This document shows, piece after piece, positions 27,147 to 32,168 of a stretch of 32,168 nt of DNA (position 1 is its first letter; each line of letters starts with the position of its first letter). Source of the DNA: Planctomycetota bacterium. GTDB lineage: Bacteria; Planctomycetota; J058. A program made the translations under genes and the position numbers. The notes below the pieces were generated by a model that saw only the letters and a list, made by a program, of their open reading frames with translations, was not told where the DNA came from and searched no databases. The DNA is taken from assembly GCA_003695705.1 (NCBI GenBank), contig RFHU01000065.1, positions 1 through 32,168 on the forward strand, given 5' to 3'.

Positions 27147-28802
27147 CTAGCCTCCGGTCTTGAGGTCGCTGAGCGCCTTGGCGGCGAACTCGCGGATCTC
27201 GGCGACCGACTTGCGGTTGAAGATCAAGGCCCGGCGCCGGGTCTGCTGCTCGAGGAAAGGAACGGCCGCGGCCCCGCCCAAGAGCCGCAAGGCTTCGATG
27301 GTCGCCGCGCGCTCGTGCACGTCACGACGAGGGAACTCCGGCGAGGCGATGACTTCCTTGAGTCGCTCCGCCGCGGGGTGGTAGGCGCGCCGCACCAAGG
27401 TCTGCAGAGCCTTCACTCGGTCGGCTCGTTTCTCCGCGCCGAGCGCGTCCATGAGCTGGGCCGCCTGGCCGGCCTTCGTGTGCGTCCGCCAGAGATGGTC
27501 GGCGTATTTCGCGATGTCCGGGTCCGCGTGCTCGCGGCAGCGCTCGAGCAGCTTGGCGAGCTTCTTGCCTTTGATTCGCCGCTCGGACTTGTTGATGACG
27601 AACATGCCCGCCTTGACGGTCTCGGCGTCGAGGGAGGGGTCCAGCATGGGCAAGAGCGCCAGGGGCGCCTTGTAGAGGTTCGCCTGCAGGAACGCGGTCA
27701 GGGCCTCGCGAAGCTCGACGTTGTCCTTGGCCTCGAGGTAGGTGGCGACGCCGGTGGTCACGCCGGTCGGTCCCATGGCCGCCAGGATCTTGCAGAAGGC
27801 CACCGGACCGCCCACTCCCTTCCCGCTGGTCGCCAGCTGCACCATGCGGACGATGTTCTCCTCACGGCCGAGCCACTCGAAGACGCGGGCAAAGAGCGCG
27901 CGGTCCTCGTCGCGCTCGAGGGCCGGGACTTCCTCCTCGTAGCGGGCCAGGATGTCGCCGAGCAGGTCCATGTCCTGGCTGCGCAGGCTCATGGAGGCCG
28001 CCTCGGTGAGCAGCCACTCGATCATGTCGCGGGTAATGATCTGCGGCTCCACGGCGTAGCCGTCGAGCATGTGGTCGACGTAGACCCGCAGCATGCGGTC
28101 GGGGCCCCACACGAGGACCTGGCGCTGGAAGCGCGCGAGGGCCTCCTCGTCGACCTGGAAGATGTCGTCGTCCTCCTCCCGCTCCTCGACCTCGTCGAGG
28201 TCCTCAATGGACTCCAGCTCGCGGGCCCCGTCGGTGAGTTCGAAGGCGTAGGCGCCCCGGTCGGCGTTGGCGGTGAGCTGCTCGACGATCCGGTCCACGT
28301 TGGCGTTCATTTGCTTGAGCAAGTCGAGCTGCTCGTTGGAAAAGTAGTCGGGCGCGTCCCAGGCCTCGGAGAGCTGGTTGATGGCTGCGTAGTCGACGTT
28401 GGTGAAGTCCGCCTCCCAGAGGAGGAGGGTCGAGTCGGCGTCGGGATCTACGATGGCCTGATAGAAGACCATGCACAGCTTCTCCGCCTCCTCGGCGGTC
28501 ACCCCGTTGCTGATGCTGATCTCGCGCAGACCGTCTACGTAGAGGCGGAAGGCGAGGTTCTCCTTCTGCTCGGGGTTCTCGTAGACCGCGTCGTCCCCGA
28601 TCCCCAAGGTCTCCTGGTTGACGGTGATCCGGAGCACGTTGTGCAGCGAGACGTAGGAGCGGAGGCGGTTGGAGAACTCCTCCACGGCCGAGGTGCAGTG
28701 CACGTGGTGGTGGGGATAGAGTTTGAGGTTCGTGTAGGCCTTGACGAAGAGGTTGAAGACCTCCCGGGCGAACATGACCTTTTCGTGGTCGGCCCCTGCC
28801 AT
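27147..28802 (-). CDS. Helical (HEAT-like) protein of unknown function, first gene of signalling operon
   Basis: 551 residues; ATG with AGGAGG 4 nt upstream. The first 170 residues (VFNLFVKAYTNLKLYPHHHV, VLRITVNQETLGIGDDAVYE) look like a folded domain and resemble the opening of the next gene product. An acidic stretch EDLDEVEEREEDDD (around 200) separates it from an alpha-helical C-terminal half with HEAT-type helix pairs, e.g. HERAATIEALRLLGGAAAVP and VAEIREFAAKALSDL. There are no catalytic motifs. It probably acts as a scaffold or adaptor for the degenerate HD-GYP protein encoded 4 nt downstream. A TAGAGT box at 28850-28845 on the minus strand is the likely -10 for the operon, with a leader of about 35 nt. 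Confidence 0.8.
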   Translation of the reverse strand: MAGADHEKVMFAREVFNLFVKAYTNLKLYPHHHVHCTSAVEEFSNRLRSYVSLHNVLRITVNQETLGIGDDAVYENPEQKENLAFRLYVDGLREISISNGVTAEEAEKLCMVFYQAIVDPDADSTLLLWEADFTNVDYAAINQLSEAWDAPDYFSNEQLDLLKQMNANVDRIVEQLTANADRGAYAFELTDGARELESIEDLDEVEEREEDDDIFQVDEEALARFQRQVLVWGPDRMLRVYVDHMLDGYAVEPQIITRDMIEWLLTEAASMSLRSQDMDLLGDILARYEEEVPALERDEDRALFARVFEWLGREENIVRMVQLATSGKGVGGPVAFCKILAAMGPTGVTTGVATYLEAKDNVELREALTAFLQANLYKAPLALLPMLDPSLDAETVKAGMFVINKSERRIKGKKLAKLLERCREHADPDIAKYADHLWRTHTKAGQAAQLMDALGAEKRADRVKALQTLVRRAYHPAAERLKEVIASPEFPRRDVHERAATIEALRLLGGAAAVPFLEQQTRRRALIFNRKSVAEIREFAAKALSDLKTGG

Positions 28803-28844
28803 CTCCCCTCCTCGCGGCGTGCGCCGCGGACGCCGCCCGAAAAC

Positions 28845-28850
28845 ACTCTA
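28845..28850 (-). promoter_or_regulatory. TAGAGT -10-like box of the three-gene signalling operon
   Basis: On the minus strand TAGAGT is followed by an AT-richer GTGTTTTCG and, 42 nt after the box, the ATG at 28802 with its Shine-Dalgarno. No -35 consensus is evident. Confidence 0.35.
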
Positions 28851-28988
28851 CTCACGCCCTTCCGACCGGACCACCCCGCACCGCCGGTGCGCCGCGCCCG
28901 TCTCGCCCCGATACGCGAGGCGGCGCCGAGACTCGGGCGGGCGACCGCGGACCCGGCCTGCGGCGTCCCACGAACGTCGCCCCGGTGG

Positions 28989-28994
28989 TAGGAT
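28989..28994 (+). promoter_or_regulatory. TAGGAT -10-like box of the HEAT/pseudo-hydrolase gene
   Basis: TAGGAT lies 38 nt before the ATG at 29033 in an otherwise GC-rich 230-bp divergent region. The rest of the region, from 28851, shows no gene. Confidence 0.35.
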
Positions 28995-29032
28995 CCGGGC
29001 CATCCCGGCACGCGCACGGAAGGATGGTCTCC

Positions 29033-30649
29033 ATGGTCCGCCGCCTCCCCGTCTTCGTCTTCCTCGCGTCGGCCGCGGCGCTCCCCGCACCGGCCCTGGC
29101 CGTGGACGCCAAGGAGTTCAAGAAGAAATTCCTGGCGACCCAGAACTCGTGGGAACGCCGGGCGCTGGTTTCCCAGCTCGACCCGAGCGACGAGGACTCC
29201 CTCGATCTGCTGCTCAAGTTCGTCCTCAAGACCCAGGACTGGTACATGCGCGAGGCGGCCGTCCAGGTCCTCTCCACGGTCTACGACGAGGGCGTCATCG
29301 GCAAGCTGACCAAGCTCAAGGACAAGGATCCGGTCATCTGCGAGGGCGTGTGCATGGCCTTCGGGTTGAGCAAGAACCTCGATCGGCTCGACTACCTGAT
29401 CGAAATGATCGGCTCCAAGAAGTGGAACGTGCGACGCGCCGCGGCCATCGCCCTGCGCACCATGAAGGACAAGCGGGCCATCGACGCGCTCATCTCCGCC
29501 TGGGAGGAAGAGGACAAGTTCCTCGTGTGGGTGCAGATCCTCGAGAGCCTCGAGACCCTCACCCGCCAAAAGAACATGCCCACCGCGCAGGACTGGCGCG
29601 ACTGGTGGACCGTTGCACGGGACAACTTCGAGTTCAGCGACGGCAGCGACGAACTGAGCGAGGACGAGAAATCGGGCGAGGTCATCAAGACCCGCGCCCG
29701 AGGCACGAACCTCTCCATGCGCCGACGCGGCAAGGGCCTGCCCCTGCTCGTCCTCCCCGACTACGGCTACGAAAAGGACTACCTCGAGACCTACCTGCGC
29801 AACCTCGAGGACACCAACCAGATCTTCTACATGGACCTCCCGGGAGTGGTCGACTTCGTCGATCCGCCCCTGCAGAACGCGCCGAACCTGCCCAACCCCT
29901 ACTATCCCCTCGACCGGATCGTCGACGCCTTCGAGGAACTGCAGCAGGACCTCGTCAAGAAGGGCGTCATCAAGGAAAAGTTCGCCCTCCTCGCCCACGG
30001 GATCTCCTGCTGGATCGCCATGACCTACGCCGACCGACACCCCCGCTCGGTGCGGCGCATGATCCTCATCGCCGCCAGTTCCGGGCAGAAGGCCGCCGGC
30101 GAAGGCATCAACGCCCTCGAGCGGCGCGGCCAGGAACTCGGGGACCTCGAACTCGAGCACTACGCCCAGTCGCGCATCTACGACCAGCAGAAAGGCGGCT
30201 ACAAGTACCAACCCCAGCCGGGCGAAGAATCCGCGGCCATCGACCGCAAGGCCTTCACCGTCCGTTTCGCAGACCAGCGCGACCTGGAAATCGGGCGGAT
30301 CTACGGGCCGGTGGTGGAGAAGAAGGTCGGCAAGCAAGGAATCGCTCGCGTCCCGCGCATTCGGCGTCCCATGGGCGGCTGCTTCATCCCCGAATTCTCG
30401 CTGTTCAACCTCAAGCGGGTGCCCATTCCCACCCTCGTCCTCCACGGGAAGTACTCCGTGGAGACCTCCGAGGCCGACGCGCGGGCCATCGCCAAGCACT
30501 ACGGACGCAACGCGCGCGTAATCACCTTCAAGCGCAGCGGCCAAATGCCCTTCATCGAAGAGAACGAGAAGTTCGTCGAAGGCATTCGCCGCTTCCTCGG
30601 TGGCAAGAAGGCGAAGAAGAAGAAGAAAAAGAGGAAGAAGAAGCGCTAG
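29033..30649 (+). CDS. Exported HEAT-repeat plus alpha/beta-hydrolase-fold protein, probably catalytically dead
   Basis: 538 residues. The ATG at 29033 is preferred over the ATG at 29024 because GGAAGG (29018-29023) is 9 nt from it and abuts the other. The signal peptide is RRLPVFVFLASAAALPAPAL then A. Residues about 25-195 are HEAT-like helix pairs (REAAVQVLSTVYDEGVIGKL, NVRRAAAIALRTMKDKRAID). Residues about 220-520 follow the alpha/beta-hydrolase pattern, but the nucleophile-elbow GHSMGG reads A-H-G323-I-S-C, the acid position in LHGKYS475 is not Asp/Glu, and the usual GHMPFxE reads S-G-Q504-M-P-F-I-E. All three catalytic positions appear lost. The C-terminus is a poly-basic tail, KKAKKKKKKRKKKR. 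It is probably a binding or scaffold protein on the outer side of the membrane. A shifted nucleophile at S325 cannot be fully excluded. Confidence 0.82.
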   Translation: MVRRLPVFVFLASAAALPAPALAVDAKEFKKKFLATQNSWERRALVSQLDPSDEDSLDLLLKFVLKTQDWYMREAAVQVLSTVYDEGVIGKLTKLKDKDPVICEGVCMAFGLSKNLDRLDYLIEMIGSKKWNVRRAAAIALRTMKDKRAIDALISAWEEEDKFLVWVQILESLETLTRQKNMPTAQDWRDWWTVARDNFEFSDGSDELSEDEKSGEVIKTRARGTNLSMRRRGKGLPLLVLPDYGYEKDYLETYLRNLEDTNQIFYMDLPGVVDFVDPPLQNAPNLPNPYYPLDRIVDAFEELQQDLVKKGVIKEKFALLAHGISCWIAMTYADRHPRSVRRMILIAASSGQKAAGEGINALERRGQELGDLELEHYAQSRIYDQQKGGYKYQPQPGEESAAIDRKAFTVRFADQRDLEIGRIYGPVVEKKVGKQGIARVPRIRRPMGGCFIPEFSLFNLKRVPIPTLVLHGKYSVETSEADARAIAKHYGRNARVITFKRSGQMPFIEENEKFVEGIRRFLGGKKAKKKKKKRKKKR

Positions 30650-30698
30650 CGGCCCCGAAGCACGTGCCTCCACCGCGCCGCAACCCGGTCGCACCGCC

Positions 30699-32051
30699 AT
30701 GGCCTCCGTAGTTCCTGCGGTCCCTTCGGACCGACGTGGCCCGGGGCGGCGACCCGCGATTGCGAGACCCGGGCCGGCCTGCCCGGGGCGGCCTCCTGGG
30801 GGGTGCTCCGCTCCGCCCCCCGCGAGGAGTCCATTCCGCGGCGGACGACGAGCGCGCGACCTCGCCCGCCCACCGCGAAGCGGGAGGATCCGTGGGCGCG
30901 GCCTCGCGCTCGCCCTCCTCACCCTCCTCCCCCTCACCGCGTGTCCGCGCGGACGCCCCTCTCCGGCCTCGCCCGCGGGGTCCTCCGCGGACCCCCGCGG
31001 CCAAGCGCCGGGCTCGGCCTCTGCGGCCGAAGGCATCCTCGAACGTGTGGTCCGCGCGCGCTGCTCGGACCCCGCCGAGCCCTGGGCCCTGGCCCACGGA
31101 ATCCTGGTCTTCGGCGCCGAATTCCGCGTGGAGGGGCGCCCGGCCGTCGACGTGCTCGTCGAACGCTGGGTGCGCCGCGACGCCGCAGGCCGGCTCGGCT
31201 TTCCTCGCGGCGAGGCGGGACGCCCGGTGGAGCCCCACCCGGGCCTCTTCACCAAGACCCTCCTCGAGGTGGGCGTGCCGCTCGGCCACCGCTTCCGAGC
31301 GCCCGACGGCTCTCGCTTCACGCTGGCCGAGCTCGCCCGGGACCAGGCCGCCGCCTACGCCCCCGGCGGCACCCCTCCCTTCCACAACCAGGCCTGGCTG
31401 CTCGAAGTCCTGGCCGGTACGCAGGATCCACGGGCAGGCCAGCTCGGCGACGAGGCCCTCGCCGTCCTCGCCGAGAACCAGGCCTACTTCGAGGCCTACC
31501 GCGACCCGACCCGCCCCTACCAAAAGCCCTTCGTGCGCCGCGGAAGCCGCCGCGAGCCCGCCCACATCCACCGCTACTACTGCGGCGGCCTACACCTCTT
31601 CCAGGCCGTGCAGCGCCTCCACGGTGGGAGCTGCCCGCCGAAGCTCGCGCACCAGTACGAGCTCCTGCTCCTCCGCCTCGAGCGCGAGACCGGCTATTGG
31701 AAGGACGCCCTCGCAACCGCGCGCCGACGCGCCCACGGCGCAGCCCTCGCCCGCCACGAGCGGGTCATCCTCTCGCAGTCCCTCAAACTCCAAGGACATG
31801 CCCTCGAAACCTACGCGCGGGCCGCGCGCGCGGGGGTGCTCCGACCGTCCGCCGAAGACCGAGCCGCCCTCGACCGGGGGGCTCGGGCCCTCGAGCGCAC
31901 CGTGGAAGCCATCGAGTCCGCCGGGCTCTACGCAAGGCTCGACGCCCTCCGGCGCAGCGAGCCCCAGACCTACCTCGACCTCGTCGGCGACTCCGCCCAC
32001 GCCCTTCACGCCCTCCGGCTGCTGCGCGCTCTGCAGCCGAGCGCTCGCTGA
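30699..32051 (+). CDS. Lipoprotein of unknown function; start codon uncertain
   Basis: The stop is at 32049-32051. The listed ATG is the nearest upstream in-frame start, but the 63 codons after it look like non-coding Arg/Pro-rich translation. A proper lipoprotein signal begins at 30888: I-R-G-R-G-L-A-L-A-L-L-T-L-L-P-L-T-A-C, with lipobox L-T-A-C, right behind GGGAGG (30882-30887), yet no ATG, GTG or TTG is in frame there; the GTG at 30892 is one base out of frame. Either an unusual start or a base error in this region is likely. The mature part (about 380 residues) contains HNQAWLLEVLAGTQDPRAGQ, HRYYCGGLHLFQAVQRLHGG and helical segments, suggesting an all-alpha fold. I recognise no family or catalytic motif. 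Confidence 0.7.
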   Translation: MASVVPAVPSDRRGPGRRPAIARPGPACPGRPPGGCSAPPPARSPFRGGRRARDLARPPRSGRIRGRGLALALLTLLPLTACPRGRPSPASPAGSSADPRGQAPGSASAAEGILERVVRARCSDPAEPWALAHGILVFGAEFRVEGRPAVDVLVERWVRRDAAGRLGFPRGEAGRPVEPHPGLFTKTLLEVGVPLGHRFRAPDGSRFTLAELARDQAAAYAPGGTPPFHNQAWLLEVLAGTQDPRAGQLGDEALAVLAENQAYFEAYRDPTRPYQKPFVRRGSRREPAHIHRYYCGGLHLFQAVQRLHGGSCPPKLAHQYELLLLRLERETGYWKDALATARRRAHGAALARHERVILSQSLKLQGHALETYARAARAGVLRPSAEDRAALDRGARALERTVEAIESAGLYARLDALRRSEPQTYLDLVGDSAHALHALRLLRALQPSAR

Positions 32052-32083
32052 CGCCGGCAGGGCGCGAAGCCCGACCGCCGGCG
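32052..32083 (+). terminator. Stem-loop right after the last lipoprotein gene
   Basis: The outer stem CGCCGGC (32052-32058) pairs with GCCGGCG (32077-32083); the inner stem GGGC (32060-32063) pairs with GCCC (32069-32072) around a GCGAA loop. It begins directly after the TGA. No T-tract follows. The remaining 85 bp to the window end hold nothing recognisable. Confidence 0.5.
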
Positions 32084-32168
32084 CCCCTTCCCGGAGCCGC
32101 GCCGCCCGCGCCCCCCCCCCGCGGAGCCCGCGGCCCAGCGCCCTGCCCCGACCCGAACCCGCCGGCCC

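Noticed and set aside
28535-31321. A 928-codon minus-strand open frame opposite the HEAT/pseudo-hydrolase gene
   Set aside because: It reads as the antisense shadow of two plus-strand genes and the 5' part of a minus-strand gene in another frame; it has no signal peptide, motif or ribosome site.

Overview
The window is 32 kb of very GC-rich, densely coding bacterial DNA with GC-loaded third codon positions. No rRNA, tRNA, insertion sequence, phage gene or CRISPR array was recognised. The gene style points to Planctomycetota: secreted proteins with G-x-W-x-T-P-E repeats ahead of an HExxH peptidase domain, FHA and Ser/Thr-kinase signalling proteins, a PEGA-type lipoprotein, a Sec-exported RHS protein, and HEAT or TPR proteins of unknown function. 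Myxococcota or another GC-rich Gram-negative-like lineage is not excluded. The only universal markers are recA and hemA.

Layout. (1) 2-5796, plus strand: a membrane protein cut by the left edge with an acidic 10-residue tandem repeat, a tandem-FHA membrane protein, and an exported transglutaminase-like protein, probably one operon. (2) 5802-8394, minus strand: a DHH-family phosphoesterase with a long Pro/Ala-rich N-terminus, then a two-helix membrane protein. (3) 8591-12826, plus strand: an exported HExxH peptidase-like protein, then three genes overlapping by 4 bp each: a left-handed beta-helix transferase-like protein, an exported protein of unknown function and a MobA/MocA-like nucleotidyltransferase. 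(4) 13102-17799: a 1565-residue exported RHS/YD-repeat protein. (5) 17871-19058, minus: a lipoprotein. (6) recA (19290-20453) and hemA (20775-21974), with a terminator between them. (7) A PEGA-like lipoprotein (minus) and a Ser/Thr kinase (plus), divergent across 62 bp. (8) 24066-28802, minus strand: a three-gene operon of a helical repeat protein, a degenerate HD-GYP protein, and a hybrid receiver/degenerate HD-GYP/DUF4388 protein. (9) 29033-32051, plus: an exported HEAT plus alpha/beta-hydrolase-fold protein that lacks its catalytic residues, then a lipoprotein of unknown function.

The most interesting signals are regulatory and 'pseudo-enzymatic'. Several genes lack a Shine-Dalgarno but have a TANNNT -10-like box 6-9 nt before the start codon, which suggests leaderless transcripts; others have a clear Shine-Dalgarno. 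The kinase/PEGA intergenic region is a mirrored pair of such boxes. The hemA and kinase upstream regions share two sequence blocks at exactly the same spacing. Three signalling-type proteins keep their folds but appear to have lost catalytic residues (two HD-GYP, one alpha/beta hydrolase). All functional calls come from reading motifs by eye; no database search was possible.
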